Below, one piece after another: positions 8,001 through 14,428 of a stretch of 16,990 nucleotides of DNA. The position numbers were made by a program, and so were the translations under genes. This DNA is from SAT2750 sp964476375 (GTDB taxonomy: Bacteria; Planctomycetota; Planctomycetia; Pirellulales; Pirellulaceae), in NCBI GenBank assembly GCA_964476375.1, contig CAYYZW010000312.1, positions 1 to 16,990 on the forward strand. Reading direction: 5' to 3'. The notes under the pieces were generated by a model. That model saw nothing but the letters and a program-made list of their open reading frames with translations. It did not search any database and was not told where the DNA came from. Within the stretch, counting starts at the first letter, position 1. Every line of letters starts with the position of its first letter.

Positions 8001-11000
8001 GGTCGAGCATCGCGGCACGGTGATCAAGAGTTTCTGGACCGATCGCACCAAGACCCAGCTTGATCTGCGGCAGGAGGTGACCGAGGCGATGCGTGGAGGT
8101 TTCACGGTCCGGATCACGATGGTGCGGGAAAACCGCGCTTACATGCACGCTCACAATGTTCATGTCCCCTGGTCCAACAAGAACCTGGAAGTGAAATGGG
8201 AGCGATTTGTTTCCAAACTGAAACCGGGCCAGCAGGAAAGCTGGACTGCCGTGATCAGCGGGCCGGATGCGCAAAAAGCGGTCGCCGAGCTGGTGGCGGG
8301 ACTCTATGACGCCTCGCTGGACGAATTCCTCCCCCACGCCTGGCAGTCCGCCTTTGGTGTCTTTCGCCGCGACTACTCGAATATGAATATCCAGTTCCTG
8401 AATTTCAACAAGGTGCTGCGGCACCTGGCCGGTAGCCGGACCCTGGCGAGTCGCCCGGTGACGATCCAGTACCGGGCATTCCCGCAGCAGATTATTGGCA
8501 ACTTCCGTGGCTACCAGATGCTGAGAAGCCGGAATGCGGCTATGAAAAGAGGGAACTTTGCTGAGTCCGCACCAGGTGCCCCGATGGCAGAAGAGGATTC
8601 CGCTGATCGAAAAATGGAAATGCAAGGGGTGGTAGCGGATAAAAGTAGCGATGGAAAGCAAGCAGAGCAGGAGGGGAAGTCTCCATCGCTGGACAAGGTG
8701 GCAGCACGCAAGAAACTGGACGAGACCGCTTTTTTCTTCCCGCACCTTGTCTCCGCCGCCGATGGTACGGTGCGGATGGAATTCTCCATGCCCGAGAGCC
8801 TGACTCGCTGGAAGTTCATGGGCTTTGCCCACGATGCCGAGCTTCGGGCGGGATTCCTCACGGACACGGTCGTGACGTCCAAGGAACTGATGATCCAGCC
8901 CAACCCGCCGCGATTCCTTCGTGAGGGGGACCTGCTGGAATTCACCGTCAAGGTGACGAACCAGTCGGCGGCGCGGCAGGGCGGCACGGTCCGGCTGAGT
9001 CTTTCCGATGCCCGCACGCTGGACCCGGTGGACGACCAGCTCGGTAACCTGCAGACAGATTTTGATTTTGACGTGCCTTCCAAGGAATCGCGGACCTTTT
9101 CCTGGAAGCTCAAGGTCCCCGACGGGATAGGTTTCCTGGTCTACAAGACGGTTGGTTCCACGGGACGTCTCTCCGACGGGGAGGAAGGTTACCTGCCGGT
9201 TCTCAGCCGCAGGATCCTGGTGACCGAATCGTTACCGCTGCCGATCCGCGGTCCGGAGAAGAAAAAGTTTGAATTTGAACGGCTCACCAAGTCCGGTTCT
9301 TCCAAGTCGCTCCAGCACAAGTCCCTGACTGTGCAGATGGTCTCCAATCCTTCCTGGTATGCCGTGATGGCACTGCCCTACCTGATGGAGTACCCGCACC
9401 AGTGTTCCGAGCAGACCTTTAACCGCCTGTATGCGAATTCCCTGGCCCGCCACATTGCCAGCTCCGATCCCAAGATCCGACGGATCTTCGATCTCTGGCG
9501 GGACACCCCTGCCCTGGACAGCCCGCTGGAGAAGAATGAGGATCTCAAGGCGGTTGCCCTGGAGGAGACTCCCTGGCTCAAGCAGGCCCAGAACGAGAGC
9601 CAGGCTCGCCGCAACGTGGGGATCCTGTTTGACGAGAACCGGCTCAACCAGGAGACGGCTCGCCTGCTAAGACGAATGGCCGACCTGCAGCGGCCGGATG
9701 GTGCCTGGTCCTGGTTCCCCGGCGGGCCTGGTAATGATTACATCACGCTCTATATCACGACCGGGTTTGGCCGCATGCGGCACCTGGGAGTGGACGTGGA
9801 TGTCAGCATGGCAGTCAAGTCACTGCGGCGACTCGATGGCTGGGCCGATACGATTTACCGCAATATCCTCCAGCATGGCAAGAAGGACGAGTATCACCTC
9901 TCGACGACTATCGCGTTTTACCTTTATGGACGCAGCTTCTTCCTGGAGGATATGCCGATCCAGCCCAACCACAAGGAGGCGGTGGACTATTTCCTTGGCC
10001 AGGCAAAGAAGCACTGGCTGAAGCTGGCACATCGCCAGTCCCAGGCACACCTGGCAATTGCGCTGAAACGATTTGGCGCACCGGACGCGGCCAGGGGAAT
10101 CATGGCCTCGATCAAGGAACGCTCGGTAAGTGACGAGGAACTGGGCATGTTCTGGCGCGACCTGGAAAAATCCTGGTGGTGGTACCGGGCACCGATCGAG
10201 ACGCAGGCCATGATGATCGAGGCCTTCGACGAAGTGATGGGTGATCAGCAGGCAGTCGAGGACTGCAAGGTCTGGCTGCTCAAGCAGAAGCAGACCCAGG
10301 ACTGGAAGACCACCAAGGCCACCGCGGATGCAGTCTACGGACTGCTCCTGCGAGGCGACAACCTGCTTGCCTCCGACGCGATCGTCGAGGTCTCACTCGG
10401 CGGGGATGTGATTGAGCCGGAGAATGTCGAGGCAGGAACCGGCTTCTACGAGAAGCGATTCTCCGATGCCGCGATCCAGCCCCGGATGGGAAAAATCGAG
10501 GTCAAGAAGGTAGACCAGGGAGTGGCCTGGGGAAGTGTCCACTGGCAATACCTGGAGGACATGTCGAAGGTGACAGCCTACGACGGCACGCCGCTGAAAC
10601 TGACCAAGACACTTTACACGCGCAAGTTTACCGGCAAGGGGAAAGTGCTCGTGCCGGTCAAGGGGGCACTCAACGTGGGCGATGAACTGGTGGTTCGGGT
10701 CGAGGTGCGGGTCGACCGTGACATGGAATACGTGCACCTCAAGGATCATCGTGGAAGCGGCACCGAGCCGGTGAACGTGCTTTCCAACTATCGCTATCAG
10801 GATGGACTGGGCTACTACGAATCGACCCGTGACACGGCCAGTCACTTCTTTATCGATTACCTTCCGAAGGGGACATACGTGTTTGAATACGCGACCTTTG
10901 TGGTCCACCGGGGTTCCTACCAGACCGGGATGGCCCAGATCCAGTGCATGTATGCTCCTGAATTTAACAGCCACTCCGAGAGCATCCAGGTGAACGTGGA

Positions 11001-11004
11001 GTAG
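5047..11004 (+). CDS. Secreted bacterial alpha-2-macroglobulin with thioester motif
   Basis: A 1985-residue A2M family protein, longer than the enterobacterial lipoprotein YfhM. Family members trap proteases: cleavage of a bait segment exposes a Cys-Gln thioester that binds the attacker covalently. A Sec signal peptide covers residues 1-21 and lacks a lipobox Cys, so the product is probably free in the periplasm or secreted. Order: helical, TPR-like region about 24-360; macroglobulin-type beta domains from about 363, including GRLEGFVLNALSGEPV (about 488-503) and the MG2 signature DRSLYRPGQTVSYKG (about 581-595); bait-region domain to about 1160; charged linker about 1168-1225; A2M core with LTRWKFMGFAHDAE; thioester-domain motif C1453-S-E-Q1456 with DLQRPDGAWSWFPGG (about 1547-1561) downstream; C-terminal bacterial MG10-like domain ending YLPKGTYVFEYATFV and CMYAPEF. 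AGGTGAGTGA precedes the ATG. No penicillin-binding-protein partner gene lies nearby, unlike E. coli yfhM-pbpC. Confidence 0.95.
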   Translation: MRKLIVLALLTAFAFPVLLAAVPDREEQWKKVDEAVSKGLPKTAIAELEPIITSAIKQKAFPEAIRAVALKISLEGNIQGNKPEEKITRLEKAIADSPRQMKPVLNAILSNWYWHYFQQNRYRILQRTATASAPGNDFTSWDLPRLLSEIDKQFTVTLAMADSLKDVPVADYQDLLTPGTMPDTFRPTMYDFVVYNALGFYSSGEQAGNRAQDAFDLLADSPVFGSSKEFLDWKIETSDEDSLTVKALTLHQQLMRFHQGDKDKSAWIDADLARLVFGFNKAFGETKNERYKAALIRLVDEWGDHRIAARALYQWARVLHQEGGWVEAHKIATRGTESFPNTPGGNQCYNLLQQIESKELNVSTERIWNAPLPTIDVRYRNHTKIHFRIVSYDWEQLAKTTYRADNLDQAQRTQLLSLPAAHSWSADLPATADYQQKIEFASVPEDIKPGFYFLISSPDPDFKDVNNIVQFTGIWKSDLALVMRVRYGSGRLEGFVLNALSGEPVVEARVQAWSRVNNRMRTAGPVLTTNENGLFSMAGQRNQRYLFHATHGDHQVATYNDQSVNTYNNQPRPHQRTIFFTDRSLYRPGQTVSYKGISIQVNQQTDDYTVLANTAVNVVFQDRNGRVIARQKHQTNDYGSFSGSFTTPRDGVTGRMSIRVDGPASGAASFNVEEYKRPKFEVTIDPPEEASRLNDEVSLEGTATAFTGAAIDGAKVRYRVVREVRFPPWIFFRYWGWRPPAESQEIAHGNTTTAMDGTFTVNFTARPDLKVAEKDDPRFRYTVYADVTDTSGETRSDHHAVTVGYTALEAKLSAGSWLTDEDPVTLAIHTTTLDGVAQAAEGTIKIHRLTQPEKVQRAKLPGTSYPMPVRRGGRLVGPSPDMSSIHGWPLGDMVVEAGFQTDAEGKTVLEHPLPRGIYRVVLETEDRFGKKVSTELSLQVLDPDAEQFQDRIPSYIGSPSWTVQPGDELQVLWGSGYEECRAFVEVEHRGTVIKSFWTDRTKTQLDLRQEVTEAMRGGFTVRITMVRENRAYMHAHNVHVPWSNKNLEVKWERFVSKLKPGQQESWTAVISGPDAQKAVAELVAGLYDASLDEFLPHAWQSAFGVFRRDYSNMNIQFLNFNKVLRHLAGSRTLASRPVTIQYRAFPQQIIGNFRGYQMLRSRNAAMKRGNFAESAPGAPMAEEDSADRKMEMQGVVADKSSDGKQAEQEGKSPSLDKVAARKKLDETAFFFPHLVSAADGTVRMEFSMPESLTRWKFMGFAHDAELRAGFLTDTVVTSKELMIQPNPPRFLREGDLLEFTVKVTNQSAARQGGTVRLSLSDARTLDPVDDQLGNLQTDFDFDVPSKESRTFSWKLKVPDGIGFLVYKTVGSTGRLSDGEEGYLPVLSRRILVTESLPLPIRGPEKKKFEFERLTKSGSSKSLQHKSLTVQMVSNPSWYAVMALPYLMEYPHQCSEQTFNRLYANSLARHIASSDPKIRRIFDLWRDTPALDSPLEKNEDLKAVALEETPWLKQAQNESQARRNVGILFDENRLNQETARLLRRMADLQRPDGAWSWFPGGPGNDYITLYITTGFGRMRHLGVDVDVSMAVKSLRRLDGWADTIYRNILQHGKKDEYHLSTTIAFYLYGRSFFLEDMPIQPNHKEAVDYFLGQAKKHWLKLAHRQSQAHLAIALKRFGAPDAARGIMASIKERSVSDEELGMFWRDLEKSWWWYRAPIETQAMMIEAFDEVMGDQQAVEDCKVWLLKQKQTQDWKTTKATADAVYGLLLRGDNLLASDAIVEVSLGGDVIEPENVEAGTGFYEKRFSDAAIQPRMGKIEVKKVDQGVAWGSVHWQYLEDMSKVTAYDGTPLKLTKTLYTRKFTGKGKVLVPVKGALNVGDELVVRVEVRVDRDMEYVHLKDHRGSGTEPVNVLSNYRYQDGLGYYESTRDTASHFFIDYLPKGTYVFEYATFVVHRGSYQTGMAQIQCMYAPEFNSHSESIQVNVE

Positions 11005-11095
11005 TACCTTCAGGGGGGAGCGGGGAGGTTTCTGTTGGCGCGCGGCTACCTCATGCTCTATCATGAAGCAGCGGCTGAAGGACGATTTAGTATCT

Positions 11096-11101
11096 GGAGG
11101 A
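11096..11101 (+). promoter_or_regulatory. Ribosome binding site that fixes the DUF1501 start
   Basis: GGAGGA ends nine bases before ATG 11111. The upstream in-frame ATG at 11063 has no comparable site, and the Tat signal falls at the right distance only from 11111. This decides the later start. Confidence 0.8.
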
Positions 11102-11110
11102 CGAGTTAAA

Positions 11111-12481
11111 ATGCTGCCGATTCTCGGAAAAAAAAGGGGAAACCACGGTCACTGTGATGGCATTGCTCGCCGTGATTTCATCAAGGTTGGTGGAATGGCG
11201 ATGGGGGGACTGTCCCTGGCCCAGATGCTCCAGGCGGACGCCCAGGCCGGAACGGGCTCGAATCACCGTGCAGTGATCAACATCTACATGCCGGGTGGCC
11301 CCTCGCATATCGACCTCTGGGATCTCAAGCCATATTCCCCCGTGGAGATCCGCGGAGATTTTAGCCCGATCAAGACCAACGTTCCCGGGATCGAAATCTG
11401 TGAGCTGTTCCCTCGCATGGCGAGCATGATGGACAAGTTCATTCCGATCCGGTCTATCTGTGATGCAGATGGACGCCATGATGCCTACCAGTGCATGACC
11501 GGATGGAAGCGGGGGCAGCGGCAGCCGCGAGACGGCCGTCCCAACTGGGGATCCTGGGTGTCGCACCTGCAGGGCAAGGTCAACAACGCGGTGCCTGCCA
11601 ATGTCTCGCTGATGTATCCCACCGGGAACGGAACCTGGGGGGAAGACGGGGATGGTGGCTTCCTGGGCGTTAAGCATTCCCCGTTCGGCCTGGTGGAAAA
11701 AGATCCCACCAAGTCCTCGGCGAACATGGTGCTCCAGGGGATTTCGCTCAATCGACTCAGTGACCGGGAAGCCCTGCGGTCGGCATTTGATTCATTTCGC
11801 CGTGATGCGGACAGCCGTGGAATTGCCGAGAGCATGGATGTCTATCACCAGCAGGCGCTGGGGATCCTGACCACCTCTGCTCTGGTGGAAGCCCTGGACC
11901 TGAGCAAAGAAGACCCGAAAGTGCTGGAGCGTTACGGTGAGAATGATCCGAAGTACCAGCGGGATGGTGCTCCGAAGATGGTCCGCAATTTTTGCATTGC
12001 CCGCCGCCTGGTGGAGGCGGGAGCCAGGGTTGTTTCGCTGAATTACAGTCGCTGGGACTGGCATGGTGGGGACGGCATGAACTTCCCCCGTAGCCGCCAG
12101 GAATTCCCGCTTCTGGACAGGGGGATGTCGGCCTTGATCACCGACCTGCACGAAAGGGGTCTGGACAAAGACGTTTCGGTAGTGCTCTGGGGTGAGTTCG
12201 GCCGTACGCCAAAGATCAACAAGAACAACAGTCGGGATCACTGGCCACGCGTTTCCTGTGCGATGCTGGCGGGTGGTGGGATGAAAGCCGGGCAGGTGAT
12301 CGGTTCGACCAACAAGCATGGAGAGCATGCGATTGACCGCCCGGTCAAGTTCCAGGAGGTCTTTGCCACGCTTTACAGGAACGCGGGCATTGACAGCGGC
12401 AAGGTTCGATTCTTCGACAACAGCGGAACGCCGCAGTACATGGTGGAACCGGGTATCGAGCCCATCCACGAGGTTCTCTAG
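11111..12481 (+). CDS. DUF1501 protein, Tat-exported (sulfatase-like fold)
   Basis: A 456-residue DUF1501 protein. The N-terminus carries a twin-arginine signal: RRDFIK at 20-25, then the hydrophobic stretch VGGMAMGGLSLAQML (26-40) and a probable cleavage near ADAQA. The family hallmarks follow: MPGGPSHIDLWDLKP (60-74), then near the C-terminus LWGEFGRTPKI, RDHWPRVSCAMLAGGGM and VIGSTNKHGE, then FQEVFATLYRNAGI. DUF1501 is related to the alkaline phosphatase/sulfatase fold, and its role in planctomycetes is unknown. The usual GRDHWP reads SRDHWP here. Members commonly sit beside a DUF1549/DUF1553 cytochrome-like gene; here the upstream neighbour is instead the A2M gene, 106 bp away and without an intervening terminator, so co-transcription is possible. 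Export as a folded protein suggests a metal or other cofactor. Confidence 0.94.
   Translation: MLPILGKKRGNHGHCDGIARRDFIKVGGMAMGGLSLAQMLQADAQAGTGSNHRAVINIYMPGGPSHIDLWDLKPYSPVEIRGDFSPIKTNVPGIEICELFPRMASMMDKFIPIRSICDADGRHDAYQCMTGWKRGQRQPRDGRPNWGSWVSHLQGKVNNAVPANVSLMYPTGNGTWGEDGDGGFLGVKHSPFGLVEKDPTKSSANMVLQGISLNRLSDREALRSAFDSFRRDADSRGIAESMDVYHQQALGILTTSALVEALDLSKEDPKVLERYGENDPKYQRDGAPKMVRNFCIARRLVEAGARVVSLNYSRWDWHGGDGMNFPRSRQEFPLLDRGMSALITDLHERGLDKDVSVVLWGEFGRTPKINKNNSRDHWPRVSCAMLAGGGMKAGQVIGSTNKHGEHAIDRPVKFQEVFATLYRNAGIDSGKVRFFDNSGTPQYMVEPGIEPIHEVL
12478..12481. other. Shared palindromic stop (CTAG) of convergent genes
   Basis: The DUF1501 TAG (12479-12481) and the reverse-strand amidohydrolase TAG (12480-12478) overlap in one CTAG palindrome, the same arrangement as at 354-357. 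No terminator can lie between the two genes. Confidence 0.92.
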
Positions 12482-13440
12482 CCCGCTGCCGTGATCTTCT
12501 GGTCATTCAAACGATAGAGCTGGATCGCGTTGCGCCCGAGGATCTTCTGCTGGTCGGCTGACGGGAGGTGGGAGAGGAGTTCTAGCACCCGCTGGTGGTA
12601 AGCCTTGTAACTCTTGCCGGTGGCGTCCTTGTTAAAGCCTCCTCCGTAGATCATTCGTTCGGCGCCAAAGGCACGGGTCAGGTCTTTCACGATCGGCTGA
12701 AGCGGCCGATGAGGGTACCGGTCCTGGCTTGGTAAGGAGGAGACCTTCATGACCGTGTTGGGGAACCGGGCCCAGCGGACGACCACGTCATGTTCCTCCT
12801 TGGTTCCCTGCATGGGCCGCCCCAGGTGATCAATGATAACTGTCGTTTGAGGGAACTGCGTGATATAGGGTTCCAGTCCGGGTGCGTAACGGGGTTCGAA
12901 ATGGAGCTGCATGGCGAGGCCCAGGTCGGTGGCCATCTTCCAGTAATTGGCCAGTTCAGGTGTGCCGAATGGTGGAAGCCGGTCGGGGGCATAAGCATGC
13001 AGGCGTGCGGCGATCAGTTGTCCCCGGGTCCGCTCTGCAAGCCCGGCCATTTTCTCAACCGAGCCGGCCCGGTCCGCGAAGAACAGGCAGGTGCCTCGAA
13101 GGCGTGTGCGGTCCTGGGCCAGGCAGTACTCGAGGTAACGGTGGTCATCCTGGTAGGGTTCCGGGTGAACCACCACGGCACCATGCACGCTGGCACGCCG
13201 CATGCACTTGAGCAGCCACTGCGGTGTGGCTGCTTCTTCCGGCCGGTAAGGAGCGCGTGGGTGGTAAGGGAAGCGGGGGTCCGTGGTGCCGGAAAAACAA
13301 TGAAGGTGGGTGTCGACGATTGCCGCATCTGCCGGGTCGCGTGAAAAGGCAGAGCCTGCCAGGTGCGATGCAGTGACAAGGGAAATTCCTGCGGCGCATA
13401 ACTGCCGCCGATTGCATCTGTTAAAGTGGTCTTGATTCAT
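12478..13440 (-). CDS. Exported amidohydrolase-2-like TIM-barrel protein lacking the usual Asp
   Basis: A 320-residue protein of the amidohydrolase-2 (TIM-barrel metal hydrolase) type. Start ATG 13440 is chosen because AGGA lies nine bases upstream and the N-terminus then looks like a Tat-type signal (NRRQLCAAGISLVTASHLAG at 10-29). The frame stays open to 13641, but that extension would overrun the divergent gene. Metal-site motifs are DTHLH with H45 and H47, QLHFE with H180 and IIDHLGRPM with H205. At the position where relatives have G-[TS]-D-x-P, this protein has YGGGFNKDATG (about 265-275), so the usual metal- or proton-transfer Asp is missing. It may be an altered enzyme with a different metal site, or a non-catalytic relative. 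Lactone or amide hydrolysis is the family expectation; the substrate is unknown. Confidence 0.85.
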   Translation of the reverse strand: MNQDHFNRCNRRQLCAAGISLVTASHLAGSAFSRDPADAAIVDTHLHCFSGTTDPRFPYHPRAPYRPEEAATPQWLLKCMRRASVHGAVVVHPEPYQDDHRYLEYCLAQDRTRLRGTCLFFADRAGSVEKMAGLAERTRGQLIAARLHAYAPDRLPPFGTPELANYWKMATDLGLAMQLHFEPRYAPGLEPYITQFPQTTVIIDHLGRPMQGTKEEHDVVVRWARFPNTVMKVSSLPSQDRYPHRPLQPIVKDLTRAFGAERMIYGGGFNKDATGKSYKAYHQRVLELLSHLPSADQQKILGRNAIQLYRLNDQKITAAG

Positions 13441-13555
13441 ACCTGCTGGTCCTGCCGGGTTTGTTTGTTGTGCTGTTTGAGTTTTATCTTCTTCGAGACC
13501 GTCATGCAAAGGACTGTTGTCCCGTCTCGCTGACCCGTTTGCCCTGGGAGTATTC
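13441..13555. promoter_or_regulatory. Divergent promoter region between two amidohydrolase genes
   Basis: The 115 bp between the two divergent starts must hold both promoters. On the reverse strand TTGCAT (13509-13504) and TAAAAC (13486-13481) are 17 bases apart, a weak match. On the forward strand TTGTTT (13461-13466) has only a poor -10 partner. Ribosome binding sites are clear on both sides: AGGA at 13453-13450 (reverse) and GGGAG at 13546-13550 (forward). Confidence 0.3.
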
Positions 13556-14425
13556 ATGATCATTGATATCCACAGCCATGTCTGGAAGTACCCGGAACAT
13601 TTTACAGATGACTTTCGCCGCCAGGCTGCAGAACGAGCCAAGGTGGATGAGGAACTGGACCTGACGGTCCGTTTTGAAGATTACCAGCAGGCTGTGCCGG
13701 AAGGGGAAGAGCTGCTGACGGTTGTCTTTGGCGGCAAGGCGCGGCTCAGTGGCCTCTGGGTGGATGATGCCTACGTGGCAGAGTGCGTTGCAGCGCATCC
13801 CCGTCATCGTCTTGGTTTTCTTTCCGTGGATCCAACGCAGCCGGGCTGGGAGGAGGAGCTGCGCGAGGGGCATCGCCAGCTGGGCCTGGTCGGCATCAAG
13901 CTGCTTCCCATGTACGCGGGATTTCAGCCCGACGACGAACGGCTGGATCCACTCTGGACGTACGCCAGCGAGCACCAGCTTCCGGTGCTGCTGCATACGG
14001 GGACGAACTTTGTTTCCCAGGCACCGCTGGAATACACCCTTCCCCGTCACCTGGACCGGGTGGCACCACGGTTTCCCGACGCAAAAATTATCCTGGCTCA
14101 CCTGGGGCATCCCTTCGGAGGGGAGTGCGTGGTGACGATCCGCAAGCACAAGAACCTGTTTGCCGATATCAGTGCCCTGCACTATCGTCCCTTCCAGTTC
14201 TTCCAGACCCTGATGCTTGTTCAGGAATATGGTGTCTGGGACAAGGTGCTTTTCGGTACGGATTATCCTTTCACCACCGTGACTGCCACGCTGGAAGCAC
14301 TTCGTTCACTGAACCAGATGGTTGAAGGAACGAATTTCCCCCGGCTGGATGAAAAGTCGATCGAGGAGATGATCTACCGGGACAGCCTCTCGTTGTTGGG
14401 CCTGGAACGACCGGGCGTCGGCTGA
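13556..14425 (+). CDS. Amidohydrolase-2 family metal-dependent hydrolase
   Basis: A 289-residue cytoplasmic TIM-barrel hydrolase of the amidohydrolase-2 (ACMSD-like) family. The metal-site set is complete: DIHSH with H6 and H8 at the first strand, GIKLLP with K115, LLHTG with H147, ILAHLGHPFGG with H182, and FGTDYPF with D236. The family contains hydrolases and decarboxylases acting on ring or carboxylate substrates; which reaction occurs here cannot be told. ATG 13556 is preferred because GGGAG sits five bases upstream and the conserved first-strand motif begins at residue 4; an in-frame TTG at 13517 lacks support. It is divergent from the exported amidohydrolase relative and ends directly against the stop of the convergent propeller gene. 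Confidence 0.92.
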   Translation: MIIDIHSHVWKYPEHFTDDFRRQAAERAKVDEELDLTVRFEDYQQAVPEGEELLTVVFGGKARLSGLWVDDAYVAECVAAHPRHRLGFLSVDPTQPGWEEELREGHRQLGLVGIKLLPMYAGFQPDDERLDPLWTYASEHQLPVLLHTGTNFVSQAPLEYTLPRHLDRVAPRFPDAKIILAHLGHPFGGECVVTIRKHKNLFADISALHYRPFQFFQTLMLVQEYGVWDKVLFGTDYPFTTVTATLEALRSLNQMVEGTNFPRLDEKSIEEMIYRDSLSLLGLERPGVG

Positions 14426-14428
14426 TCA
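14423..14428. other. Abutting convergent stops (TGATCA)
   Basis: The forward amidohydrolase ends with TGA at 14423-14425 and the reverse propeller gene ends with TGA read from 14428-14426. Together they form the palindrome TGATCA with zero bases between the genes. Confidence 0.92.

Noticed and set aside
6319..8832. An 837-codon open frame antisense to the A2M gene
   Set aside because: Its codons are in exact register with the A2M codons, so it stays open as long as A2M avoids TTA, CTA and TCA. It ends at 6319-6321 where A2M uses TCA for Ser. The translation has no recognisable domain, while the forward strand encodes a clear A2M.
11063..11110. Earlier ATG for the DUF1501 gene
   Set aside because: No ribosome binding site precedes 11063, whereas GGAGGA fits ATG 11111.
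13441..13641. Upstream extension of the exported amidohydrolase to 13641
   Set aside because: It would add 67 residues without a ribosome site, overlap the start of the divergent gene, and bury the Tat-type signal inside the protein.
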